Positions 1 through 6,749 of a DNA stretch of 47,425 nucleotides are shown here, piece by piece. The notes under the pieces are model-generated. The model ran no database searches and was not told the DNA's origin. It saw nothing but the letters and a program-made list of their open reading frames with translations. The DNA is from a virus, in IMG/VR virus record IMGVR_UViG_3300007352_000007, positions 1 to 47,425 of that record, one strand, 5' to 3'. Position 1 is the stretch's first letter; each line of letters starts with the position of its first letter. Both the position numbers and the translations under genes were made by a program.

Positions 1-248
1 AGCTTGCATCCTCTGGCGACAGGTCACAGCTTGCATTAGAGGGTAAAAATACTGTTGGTGCAAATATCGGTATTGACGGCATAGTAAAAAGCAAAATTGG
101 CTGTTGGATAACGCTTGCAGAATACATCATCAAGGATGGATATTGCGTGCCTATATGTGTCAAATCCATTCAAATTGATGGAGTAATCATTAAAGAGGAC
201 GTATGGTATAAATTGCAAAATGGTGATTTTGTTGAGGTAACGGTATGA
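1..248 (+). CDS. C-terminal part of a DUF7666-like repeat protein (gene wraps round the window junction)
   Basis: The open frame enters at base 3 with residues LASSGDRSQLA, continues into about 68 non-repetitive residues and stops with TGA at 246-248. The first 36 bases are identical to bases 47390-47425 and are in frame with the gene that starts at 46942, so this is the 3' end of that gene on a circular molecule. The tail (TVGANIGIDGIVKSKIG, then WITLAEYI) has the regular beta-strand look of a small folded domain. No catalytic motif was recognised. The stop overlaps the next start as ATGA. Confidence 0.8.
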   Translation, partial: LASSGDRSQLALEGKNTVGANIGIDGIVKSKIGCWITLAEYIIKDGYCVPICVKSIQIDGVIIKEDVWYKLQNGDFVEVTV

Positions 249-361
249 GCGAACAATTACAGGCATTTACCACAGTAATGATATACGGCATATCGGCATT
301 TTTACTGTTTGTGATAGTAGGCGGTAGGCTTAACAAGGCATTGAACAAAAGGAGGCGATAA
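245..361 (+). CDS. Small single-span membrane protein, 38 aa
   Basis: The ATG at 245 overlaps the preceding TGA in an ATGA, which indicates translational coupling. The product has a short polar N-terminus, one hydrophobic span of about 18 residues (VMIYGISAFLLFVIVGG) and a basic tail ending KRRR, so it is probably a single-pass membrane protein with the C-terminus inside. Similar 30-60 aa membrane proteins occur at 5223, 7675 and 14697. No family recognised. Confidence 0.6.
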   Translation: MSEQLQAFTTVMIYGISAFLLFVIVGGRLNKALNKRRR

Positions 362-388
362 CTCACACAATACCCTCTTATACGCTTC

Positions 389-414
389 GGCGGGCTGTGC
401 GATAACAGTCCGTC
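389..414 (+). other. Stable hairpin in the leader of the repeat gene
   Basis: Bases 389-398 pair with 405-414 (10 bp including G-U pairs) round the six-base loop GCGATA. It lies in the 83-base gap before the gene at 445 and is not followed by a T run, so a classical intrinsic terminator is unlikely. It could be a processing or translational control element. Confidence 0.5.
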
Positions 415-444
415 ACCAGATAAAAAATAACAGGAGGTCGAGTA

Positions 445-1086
445 ATGTGTAAGTTTTTTAGTTTAGTATCAGATGGAGCAGGGAAACCGTACTATTTTGA
501 TTATGAAATCCGCAAAAGGATAATTGACGGTGAGTTAAAGTATGAAGCAGACAGCCATACGAGCATAGCTGACTATCACGGTTTTAAGGGTAAGGACGAG
601 GATATGCTCAATAAATATGAGTATAATCCACTCACAAAGGAATTCACGGTAGACAAAATCATCAACAAGGATGATTCAGCTATCATCAAAGGATTCTGTC
701 ATGGCCTGGACTTTAAGGCCATTGTGCCAGAGTTGACAATTCATCCTATCGTACATCCATTTAAGGATGTTGTCGCAGGAGAGGTAACAGAAAAAGAGAT
801 TGACTTATTAAAACAATGGGATTCGGTCGGGGATTCGGTCGGGGCTTCGGTCTGGGATTCGGTCTGGGATTCGGTCTGGGCTTCGATCTGGGCTTATGTA
901 TCATCTTATTTTGACCTAAAAAAATGGAAGTATATTGACCACGCCAAAGGAATCAATCCATTCCAACCCTGCATAGACCTTTGGAATAGTGGATTCGTGC
1001 CAACTTTTGACGGAAGAAAGTGGAGATTACATTCAAATAAAGGAGCGGATATAGTTTATGAAGTCGATAAATCCGAACTTATTTAA
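445..1086 (+). CDS. Phage repeat protein with WDSV tetrapeptide array, 213 aa
   Basis: The start is preceded by AGGAGGTCGAGTA. The N-terminal half is soluble and acidic. Residues about 125-152 consist of seven tetrads (WDSV, GDSV, GASV, WDSV, WDSV, WASI, WAYV) encoded by a 12-bp tandem repeat. The C-terminal part contains INPFQPCIDLWNSG and ends in a WRLH...VYEV tail. Proteins with variable DSVW arrays are common in Clostridia phages and gut mobile elements; their role is not known to me. The last 29 bases overlap the start of the HNH gene, whose own 3' end carries a second version of this WRLH/VYE tail. Confidence 0.75.
   Translation: MCKFFSLVSDGAGKPYYFDYEIRKRIIDGELKYEADSHTSIADYHGFKGKDEDMLNKYEYNPLTKEFTVDKIINKDDSAIIKGFCHGLDFKAIVPELTIHPIVHPFKDVVAGEVTEKEIDLLKQWDSVGDSVGASVWDSVWDSVWASIWAYVSSYFDLKKWKYIDHAKGINPFQPCIDLWNSGFVPTFDGRKWRLHSNKGADIVYEVDKSELI
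817..900 (+). repeat. 12-bp in-frame tandem repeat, 7 units
   Basis: Seven tandem units resembling TGGGATTCGGTC encode W/G-D/A-S-V tetrads. Units 4 and 5 are identical and the others differ by one to a few bases, which is typical of slipped-strand expansion and contraction that keeps the frame. Confidence 0.9.
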
Positions 1087-1696
1087 AAACATTCCCGCTC
1101 AAAATAGAGATGGATTTTGCCTTTGTGGGTGCGGTCAGAAAACAAGGATTGCAAAAGTAACCAGAAATGATCGAGGGGATATTAAAGGATTCCCCGTAAG
1201 ATATCTTCCCTCTCACAACGCAAAAGACCCTGATTGGAGAAAAAGGGTAAATGAATGGACAAGACCCGCTAATTGGGAAGGCGGTTATATCAAACACAAT
1301 GGGTATATATTGCGTCATAAGTCCACTTTCACGCAGGAAGAATACGAACTACTAAAGCCTATGTTTTCAACCTATCATAAAAGAGGTTTATATATATTGG
1401 AACACAGGGCTTTAATAGCTTTGCAAGAAGGCCGCGTTTTATCAAAGGTTGAATTTGTAAGACATCTGGATGGCAATAGAGAAAATAATACTTTAGAAAA
1501 TTTGATGTTGGGAAGTGCAAAAGACAATTATTTGGATCACGATTCTGCGCGGAAAGAAGTAATCAAATTAAGAAACGAAAAGGAAATACTTAAAAGAAAG
1601 ATAAGAGAACTTGAATGGAGATTACACGCAGGAAAGGATGCAAAGGTAGTGTATGAGATAAGCGACAAGGATTTGAAGGAGGTCGAGCATGGATAA
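1058..1696 (+). CDS. HNH endonuclease, homing-type, 212 aa
   Basis: The N-terminus has a CxCGCG zinc-knuckle-like segment (residues about 21-27). The central part has the HNH_3 pattern: a histidine in LEHRAL, then VRHLDGNRENN and TLENL, giving the His-Asn-His/Asn core. A basic coiled coil follows (about 165-190). The last 25 residues (EWRLHAGK, VVYEIS) resemble the C-terminus of the upstream repeat protein rather than any nuclease part. The gene starts inside the 3' end of that upstream gene in another frame. Family knowledge: such free-standing phage HNH enzymes nick or cut DNA and spread by homing. Confidence 0.85.
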   Translation: MKSINPNLFKNIPAQNRDGFCLCGCGQKTRIAKVTRNDRGDIKGFPVRYLPSHNAKDPDWRKRVNEWTRPANWEGGYIKHNGYILRHKSTFTQEEYELLKPMFSTYHKRGLYILEHRALIALQEGRVLSKVEFVRHLDGNRENNTLENLMLGSAKDNYLDHDSARKEVIKLRNEKEILKRKIRELEWRLHAGKDAKVVYEISDKDLKEVEHG

Positions 1697-1877
1697 GAAA
1701 ATAGCACAAGGTATTGAACAACTAGCAAGGGAACTTGCACAAGCATTGGAGAATCTTGAACTCACACAAAAGCAATCTGATGATTACAAAAGATGGTGGT
1801 TAGAGGAAAGGAACGAAAGAGAAAAAGTCCAAAAGGAACTTGAAGCACTAAGGATGAAAGGGCAGGAACAAGATTAA
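1689..1877 (+). CDS. Small coiled-coil protein, 62 aa
   Basis: The ATG at 1689 lies in the last codons of the HNH gene and is preceded by GGAGGTCGAGC. The product is a highly charged heptad-rich helix (LARELAQALENLEL, EREKVQKELEAL) with no other domain. It is part of the early operon. Function unknown; it could be an oligomerising accessory protein. Confidence 0.65.
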   Translation: MDKKIAQGIEQLARELAQALENLELTQKQSDDYKRWWLEERNEREKVQKELEALRMKGQEQD

Positions 1878-1882
1878 ACTAT

Positions 1883-1956
1883 TCCCCTTCCGCTTTTCTT
1901 CGCCGAACAGGAGCCCACTTCGCTATGGTATTCCGGGCAAGGCAACCGGAAGGGGA
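1883..1956 (+). other. Structured intergenic RNA element
   Basis: A perfect 10-bp stem (1883-1892 with 1947-1956) encloses 54 bases, inside which GCCC at 1913-1916 can pair with GGGC at 1935-1938. It fills most of the 100-base gap between two early genes and lacks a T-run. It looks more like a structured RNA or processing signal than a terminator. No known riboswitch class was recognised. Confidence 0.45.
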
Positions 1957-1977
1957 TAAATTAAAGGGGAGGTCGCT

Positions 1978-2652
1978 ATGGAAGATTTACAAGTAATCGA
2001 ACAGCAAAAACAGGCAATCACATCAATCGAGGCTAAGGTATCGCAGATAGTAGTCGATACGCCTGATGACTACAGAAACGCGGTGGATTTCTGTAAGGAA
2101 ATTAAACTCCGGCAGAATGTTATAACGGAGTATTGGAAGCCGTTGAAAGAAAAGGCATACGGGGCATGGAAGGATATTTGCGCCAAAGAAAAACAGTTGT
2201 CTGAGCCTTTTACAAAAGCCGAATCGTGCATTAAGGCTAAATTATCAGAATATCAAAGAAAGAAGCTTGAGGAAGAAAGAATCTTAAAGGAAGAACAGGA
2301 AAGATTCAGAAAAGAAGAAGAGGCCCGGTTGCTTAAAGTGGCAATGGAGGCGGAGGCAGAAGGTAAAATAGAGCAGGCTGAATATGCCATGGACCAAGCA
2401 GAGAAGGCGAAAAACATACAATTCGCACCCATCGATCCTGTTAGGGCAAGGGACTCTTCAAGTTCGGTTACATGGAAGGCAAGAATAATCAATGAGTCAA
2501 TAGTGCCCGTGTCTATTATGGGTACGGTTATAAGGCCGGTAGATGTGTCTGCCTTAAATAAATTGGCACAGATCAGCAAGGGGAAAGTTACCATACCAGG
2601 AGTCGAGTTTTACGAAGATATAAAAATCGCCATTAAAGCAAGATATGTATAA
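1978..2652 (+). CDS. Conserved phage early protein with coiled coil, probably recombination-associated, 224 aa
   Basis: The start is preceded by GGGGAGGTCGCT. Residues about 1-100 are helical and contain YWKPLKEKAYGAWKDI. Residues about 90-150 are a long charged coiled coil (KLEEERILKEEQERF). The C-terminal third is a small mixed domain. This architecture is recurrent in siphophage and podophage recombination modules directly upstream of single-strand annealing proteins, as here, but I know no proven activity. The link to recombination is an inference from position. Confidence 0.7.
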   Translation: MEDLQVIEQQKQAITSIEAKVSQIVVDTPDDYRNAVDFCKEIKLRQNVITEYWKPLKEKAYGAWKDICAKEKQLSEPFTKAESCIKAKLSEYQRKKLEEERILKEEQERFRKEEEARLLKVAMEAEAEGKIEQAEYAMDQAEKAKNIQFAPIDPVRARDSSSSVTWKARIINESIVPVSIMGTVIRPVDVSALNKLAQISKGKVTIPGVEFYEDIKIAIKARYV

Positions 2653-2664
2653 GGAGGATTATCA

Positions 2665-3657
2665 ATGTCTGAGAGTAAAGAAATTGCCACTATCAATACA
2701 GGTCTTGAAGCGCAAATTATAGCTGCTACTCAAGGAAGGGAAATGCTTAATAAGTTATTCACAACAGTATTGCAGCAGGGAGTTGATTTTGACAGGATCC
2801 CCGGAACAGATAAGCCGACACTTCTAAAACCTGGTGGTGAATTGCTGTGTCAAATTTTCAAACTTGCTAATGGCAAGCCGGAAATGGTATTTGCCAACGA
2901 AGATTTTTTAAACGGGTTATTCTCTTATACCATCGGCGTACCAATATTAAGCAGGGAAACCGGGGAAGTAGTTTCATACGGAATCGGGGCCGCCAATTCA
3001 CAGGAAATAAAGTACAAGTACAGATACATGAAGCAAGAAGGGACAGAAAAAGAAAAAATGCTGAACCCCGAACCTGCAGATAACCAGAACACGCTTATAA
3101 AGATGGCTTCCAAACGGGCATTTATCGACGGAGTGTTAAAAGCCACTGGCGCTAGTAGGATGTTCACTCAGGATGCAGAAGATATGCCCTGGCTTAAAGA
3201 CGAGAAGGCTTCCAGTAAGCAGATCGATTATGCAAAAACATTATTTAAAAATTCCAGCAATGCCCTCGTGGAGATATCGGCCATAATTGGCCGGACCATC
3301 GAAAAATGGGATGACCTGACAAGGTCTGAGGCTAGCCAAGCCATAGAGTCAAAGAAGGGCAAGAAGCCCGACATTGCATCAAGCGCTAAGGAACCCGAGA
3401 AATCCGGAGCGGTACCGCCGGAGTTAGAAAAGAGAGCAACGGGCATATACCATAAATTTATTGAATTAGGCTATTCAAAAGAGTGGTACTCACAGCTTTG
3501 CAGGGATGAATGGAAAGCCGGAAAACTGACCACGTCATACGGGAAGAAATGGACTCTTGAAGATGTTGAACATATGGAGGGGTTGATCCCTCAATATATG
3601 GCAACCGAAAAGGCTGACCTATCTGAGCCATCGTTTATGAGAAATGATGTATCCTAA
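2665..3657 (+). CDS. Putative ssDNA-annealing/recombination protein, 330 aa
   Basis: A GGAGG site precedes the ATG. The N-terminal domain contains GVDFDRIPGTDKPTLLKPG and, at residues about 147-165, KMASKRAFIDGVLKATGASR. A KMAxKRAxVDAVL segment like this is typical of phage proteins annotated as recombination or Rad52-like in actinobacterial and firmicute phages. The C-terminal part (about 175 onward) has a segment starting SSKQIDYAKTLF, a low-complexity linker (about 230-250) and a helical tail. It lies between the coiled-coil protein and a Ref/HNH-like nuclease, a typical recombination block. The annealing role is inferred. Confidence 0.6.
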   Translation: MSESKEIATINTGLEAQIIAATQGREMLNKLFTTVLQQGVDFDRIPGTDKPTLLKPGGELLCQIFKLANGKPEMVFANEDFLNGLFSYTIGVPILSRETGEVVSYGIGAANSQEIKYKYRYMKQEGTEKEKMLNPEPADNQNTLIKMASKRAFIDGVLKATGASRMFTQDAEDMPWLKDEKASSKQIDYAKTLFKNSSNALVEISAIIGRTIEKWDDLTRSEASQAIESKKGKKPDIASSAKEPEKSGAVPPELEKRATGIYHKFIELGYSKEWYSQLCRDEWKAGKLTTSYGKKWTLEDVEHMEGLIPQYMATEKADLSEPSFMRNDVS

Positions 3658-3955
3658 GCCGACGAACAAAAAGAAGCGTCCCCTCCGCAACCCTGTGCCG
3701 ACAATAGATGATGTATGCCGATATCACAATACTCCATATGCACAAACGCACGAGGTATACGAGGGGACGGGCAGGAGGCAGTTGTCAATCAGGTACGGTA
3801 TGCAAGTAAAGTTATGTGATGACTGTCACAGGGATATACAGCTACATCCGCTACAAGGTAGAGATTTGGAGTTAAAGAGGGAGTTTCAAGCAAAGTTTGA
3901 GCAAACAAGCACAAGAGAAGAATTTATACGATTGATAGGGAGGTCGTATTTGTGA
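3644..3955 (+). CDS. HNH/Ref-like small nuclease, 103 aa
   Basis: The ATG at 3644 overlaps the upstream 3' end by 14 bases. The segment HEVYEGTGRRQLSIRYG, then LCDDCHRDIQLHP, then KREFQAKFE fits the phage family with a HExF..G..R..S...G pattern and a CxxCHR zinc-binding histidine motif. That family is related to P1 Ref (RecA-dependent nuclease) and HNHc proteins. The basic proline-rich N-terminus (KPTNKKKRPLR) is also usual. Expected role: DNA nicking in recombination or replication. Confidence 0.65.
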   Translation: MMYPKPTNKKKRPLRNPVPTIDDVCRYHNTPYAQTHEVYEGTGRRQLSIRYGMQVKLCDDCHRDIQLHPLQGRDLELKREFQAKFEQTSTREEFIRLIGRSYL

Positions 3956-4290
3956 GTAGCGGTCAAGATTTAATATTAGCCATGAGGGAACAAAGAACCC
4001 TTTTAGTTGACACAGTAAATGCCATGAAGGTAGTCGGGAGGTTACGCTCTGAGGCTGAACGGGATTATCGTGTGGCATTGTGTAAAAAGATTTTAACAGA
4101 ACGCGATAAAGGTACTCCTGTCACTATTATATCTGATATATGCAGGGGTGAGGAAAAGATTGCTGAATTGAAACTTAAACGCGATATAAAACAATCTGAT
4201 TATGATGTCTGTATTGAAAAAATCAACGCAATCAAGCTGGAATTAAGACTATTGGAGAATGAGGTTAAGCAGGAATGGGGGGGCAAGTAA
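3952..4290 (+). CDS. Conserved small early protein, 112 aa
   Basis: GTG start in a GTGA overlap with the previous stop, preceded by GGGAGGTCGTATTT. The product is almost wholly alpha-helical and charged, with two long helices that could form a hairpin coiled coil (EEKIAELKLKRDIKQ, IKLELRLLENEV). It has one cysteine pair, too far apart for a simple zinc site. No family recognised; it sits in the recombination block. Confidence 0.65.
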   Translation: MSSGQDLILAMREQRTLLVDTVNAMKVVGRLRSEAERDYRVALCKKILTERDKGTPVTIISDICRGEEKIAELKLKRDIKQSDYDVCIEKINAIKLELRLLENEVKQEWGGK

Positions 4291-4377
4291 ATGAAAACCT
4301 GTGCAACGTGCATCCATAAACCGGTATGCGGTAAACGTGGATGGTGTCCGAATTGGAAGGGGAGGTCTGAACGCTAG
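4291..4377 (+). CDS. Cysteine-rich micro-protein, 28 aa
   Basis: The ATG directly follows the previous TAA. The product contains CATC, PVC and GWCPNW, four cysteines able to bind one zinc. The last base of its TAG stop is the first base of the next gene's GTG start. Many Firmicutes phages carry such single zinc-knuckle peptides in early operons. Confidence 0.5.
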   Translation: MKTCATCIHKPVCGKRGWCPNWKGRSER

Positions 4378-5219
4378 TGTTAATCGAAAATACGCTCTTT
4401 GGTGAGAGGGACAAGGTTAAAATAGCGATAGACCGGCTTCAAGCATTTGAGCCACCAGAGGGGTATTACCTTGCCTTTAGTGGTGGCAAAGACAGTCAAT
4501 GTATATACCACCTTGCCAAAGAAGCAGGAGTTAAATTTGATGCACATTATAATCTTACCACTGTTGATCCGCCAGAGTTGATTTACTTTATGCGAGAAAA
4601 CTATCCTGATGTGATTATTGACCGTCCTCAAACTACTATATGGAGGCTTATAGAGAAAAGGGGATTGCCGACACGAATGGCACGGTTTTGTTGTTCCGAA
4701 CTAAAAGAGCATGGCGGACAGGGACGGATATGTGTTACTGGAGTTAGGTGGGCGGAAAGCGCAAGAAGAAAAAACAGCAGAAATACATTTGAAGTGGTTC
4801 GACACGGTAAAGGAAATTCAATATTATTCAACGATAATGACGATGGCAGGTTGGGATTCGAGAACTGTGTGCGAAAAGGAAAAAGAGTTGTTAATCCGAT
4901 TATTGATTGGTCGGACGAGGATGTATGGGATTACCTTAACAATGGGGGAATAAAGCATTGTTGCTTATATGATGAGGGGTTTACTCGTTTAGGCTGTATA
5001 GGTTGTCCTTTATCGGCAAATATGGCGAGGGAATTATTAAGGTATCCTAAATTTTCCGATGCTTACAAGAGAGCATTAGAACGACATATAAAACACAGGG
5101 AGAAAACAGGACGCAAGCAATCATTTAAAACAGTAGATGATTACTGGAACTGGTGGCTTAAATCTGCATATGACGATAAAGCCATAGATGGACAAGAATC
5201 TTTAGATACGGAGGTCTGA
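4377..5219 (+). CDS. PAPS reductase-family (PP-loop) protein, 280 aa
   Basis: GTG start preceded by GGGGAGGTCTGAACGCTA. The PP-loop SGGKDS is at residues 35-40. A cysteine pair (RFCCSELK) and a second motif (LGCIGCPLS) sit where iron-sulfur or zinc ligands occur in DndC-like and phage PAPS-reductase-like proteins. The family uses ATP to adenylate a substrate. Phage members are often annotated as phosphoadenosine phosphosulfate reductase but are more likely nucleotide or nucleic-acid modifying enzymes. There is no partner sulfotransferase or Dnd gene nearby, so the substrate is unknown. Confidence 0.75.
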   Translation: MLIENTLFGERDKVKIAIDRLQAFEPPEGYYLAFSGGKDSQCIYHLAKEAGVKFDAHYNLTTVDPPELIYFMRENYPDVIIDRPQTTIWRLIEKRGLPTRMARFCCSELKEHGGQGRICVTGVRWAESARRKNSRNTFEVVRHGKGNSILFNDNDDGRLGFENCVRKGKRVVNPIIDWSDEDVWDYLNNGGIKHCCLYDEGFTRLGCIGCPLSANMARELLRYPKFSDAYKRALERHIKHREKTGRKQSFKTVDDYWNWWLKSAYDDKAIDGQESLDTEV

Positions 5220-5222
5220 ACG

Positions 5223-5324
5223 ATGAAACTATCACCACTTGAATGGTACATACTAATAGGCTGTCTAATTGGCATAGTTGTACTGATATACCTGTATGCC
5301 TGTGGTAAGCGGTGGAGGCTATGA
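5223..5324 (+). CDS. Small membrane protein, 33 aa
   Basis: Preceded by GGAGGTCTGAACG. One hydrophobic span (WYILIGCLIGIVVLIYLYA) is followed by a basic tail CGKRWRL. The TGA overlaps the next start as ATGA. Function unknown. Confidence 0.55.
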   Translation: MKLSPLEWYILIGCLIGIVVLIYLYACGKRWRL

Positions 5325-5512
5325 GTTACTACAACTACCACGCCCGCATAAAACAACTCATCACCGATGGACACCTGATAGGCCATGACATAGTTGACAG
5401 ATGGAACAGCATTAGTCCGGCATTGGTACTATATTTTGACAATCATCAGCCTATGCCGATACGGGAGTACAGATGGGAGGAATACTATGGGATTTTATCA
5501 TCCAATAATTGA
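5321..5512 (+). CDS. Hypothetical protein, 63 aa
   Basis: ATG at 5321 chosen over an upstream GTG at 5312 because it forms an ATGA overlap with the membrane peptide and follows GGTGGAGG at the usual distance. The product is aromatic-rich (YYNYHARIKQ, YRWEEYYG) without recognised motifs. Confidence 0.55.
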   Translation: MSYYNYHARIKQLITDGHLIGHDIVDRWNSISPALVLYFDNHQPMPIREYRWEEYYGILSSNN

Positions 5513-5834
5513 AAATATGAAGGGAGAAAAGGAAATGGGGCTGAATGAATTTACGAGATGGGACGTTAAGAATTGGCTTGACAAGCACACTAATGCTTGT
5601 TCACAGGAAATGCACAAATTTATCTTGCAAATGTATGACGAACTACACCCACAAGTTGAAACCCCTGTATCGTTCTTAGAGGCTTTAAAGGCGTATGAGG
5701 AAGATAAGACAATAAAATGCGCAGTAACGGGATATACGAGAACTTACACGCCCCAAAATAAAGGATTGACTGATAATATGGGTGCTTACATAACAGCCAA
5801 TGAAATCCTTAATGGTCAGTGGTACATCCTATGA
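5487..5834 (+). CDS. Hypothetical early protein, 115 aa
   Basis: The ATG at 5487 follows GGGAGGAATACT and overlaps the previous gene; a second good start at 5535 (after GGGAGAAAAGGAA) would give 99 aa. The core is polar and helical (EFTRWDVKNWLDKHTN), then SFLEALKAYEEDKTI, a pattern seen in small phage proteins of unknown role. The stop overlaps an ATG at 5831. Confidence 0.55.
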   Translation: MGFYHPIIENMKGEKEMGLNEFTRWDVKNWLDKHTNACSQEMHKFILQMYDELHPQVETPVSFLEALKAYEEDKTIKCAVTGYTRTYTPQNKGLTDNMGAYITANEILNGQWYIL

Positions 5835-5968
5835 TCCCCATCAACAATGCACGCATAAAACTGTCGATATGCCACAAGTGACTCGGATGCAATCGCCTAG
5901 AGGACGAGAAATTTACAGGGGTGGCGAAGTGTATGGCGTATGTGGAGGATAGGACGGAGAAGAAATAA
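5831..5968 (+). pseudogene. Cys-rich small ORF interrupted by an in-frame TGA
   Basis: Translation from the ATG at 5831 (ATGA overlap) gives 16 codons, a TGA at 5879-5881, then 28 more in-frame codons to TAA at 5966. Read through, the cysteine pattern is ICHK-stop-LGC...KC. A cysteine codon (TGT/TGC) at the TGA would make CxxCxxC, the usual zinc pattern of such phage peptides. The simplest reading is a one-base nonsense mutation; readthrough cannot be excluded. Confidence 0.5.
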
Positions 5969-5987
5969 ACTTTGTGAGGTAGGGTAT

Positions 5988-6749
5988 ATGGCGATATACA
6001 GATTAGTACATATCAGTTTTTGGCAAGACGGTTTTGTGATTGATCTAAAGCCAGAGGAAAGGTATTTTTATCTCTATCTTATGACCAATAGCAAAACCTC
6101 ACAATGTGGCATATATGAATTTAATAAAAAACTTGCCATGATAGAAACAGGATACAGTATAGATAGACTATCCCAACTGTTAACAAGCTTTATTAAATAT
6201 AAAAAAATACTCTATGATGACAAGACCAATGAGGTAATATTGCTTAATTGGTTAAAACATAATTCACTCAAAAGCCCAAAGGTAAAAAGTTGCATACTTA
6301 AAGAACTGCAAAGCGTGAAGAATAAGGCGTTTGTAGACTTGTTTTATAAATTGTGCGACAAGTATGGATACAGTATAGATAGACTATCCATAGACTTGGG
6401 GGAAAAAGAAGAACCAGAAGAAGAACCAGAACAAGAAGAAGAACAAGAAGAAGAACAAGAAGAAGAACAAGAAGAAGAACAAGAAGAAGAACAAACGGCG
6501 AATCCCAAAATACCCTATGCCGAATTTGTAACCATGACCGAAGATGAATATCAAAAACTTATTGATAAGTATGGTGAGGTCAATACAAAAAAAATGATAG
6601 ATATACTGGATAACGCTAAGGGTGCTAAGGGTTATAAATACAAGTCTGATTACAGAGCGATATTGTCATGGGTAGTGGATAAGGTGAAACAGGATAAACC
6701 TGAATCCGGCAATCTGTTTTTCAATATGTTGGAAGGGGGCAAGGTATGA
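5988..6749 (+). CDS. Replisome organizer / replication initiation protein, 253 aa
   Basis: ATG at 5988 chosen because it follows GTGAGGTAGGGTAT and begins with the family-typical MAIYRLVHISFW. The N-terminal winged-helix-like domain (1-130) is that of phage replisome organizers. A low-complexity E/Q linker (about 140-169) follows, then a conserved C-terminal domain (MTEDEYQKLIDKYG, YKSDYRAILSWVV). Family knowledge: such proteins bind the phage origin, often inside their own gene, and load helicase with the next gene product. The gene contains a 24-bp exact direct repeat and a 12-bp VNTR. Confidence 0.85.
   Translation: MAIYRLVHISFWQDGFVIDLKPEERYFYLYLMTNSKTSQCGIYEFNKKLAMIETGYSIDRLSQLLTSFIKYKKILYDDKTNEVILLNWLKHNSLKSPKVKSCILKELQSVKNKAFVDLFYKLCDKYGYSIDRLSIDLGEKEEPEEEPEQEEEQEEEQEEEQEEEQEEEQTANPKIPYAEFVTMTEDEYQKLIDKYGEVNTKKMIDILDNAKGAKGYKYKSDYRAILSWVVDKVKQDKPESGNLFFNMLEGGKV
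6150..6389 (+). repeat. Pair of 24-bp exact direct repeats inside the replication gene
   Basis: Bases 6150-6173 and 6366-6389 are identical over 24 bp; the core ACAGTATAGATAGACTAT is flanked by GGAT and CC. Each encodes GYSIDRLS. The ends (GGATA/TATCC) are inverted, so each unit is partly symmetric. Exact identity over 24 bp between two different parts of the protein is not required by the coding sequence, so these are candidate origin iterons. Confidence 0.6.
6435..6494 (+). repeat. 12-bp VNTR encoding EEEQ x5
   Basis: Five perfect GAAGAAGAACAA units in the linker of the replication initiator encode an EEEQ pentad array. The purine-only bias suggests slippage-prone growth. It may simply tune linker length. 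Confidence 0.9.

Noticed and set aside
5831-5968. Selenoprotein
   Set aside because: No convincing SECIS hairpin follows the TGA; a nonsense mutation is simpler.
6435-6494. Frameshift or assembly error in the GAA-rich stretch
   Set aside because: Five perfect 12-bp units keep frame and conserved domains continue on both sides.
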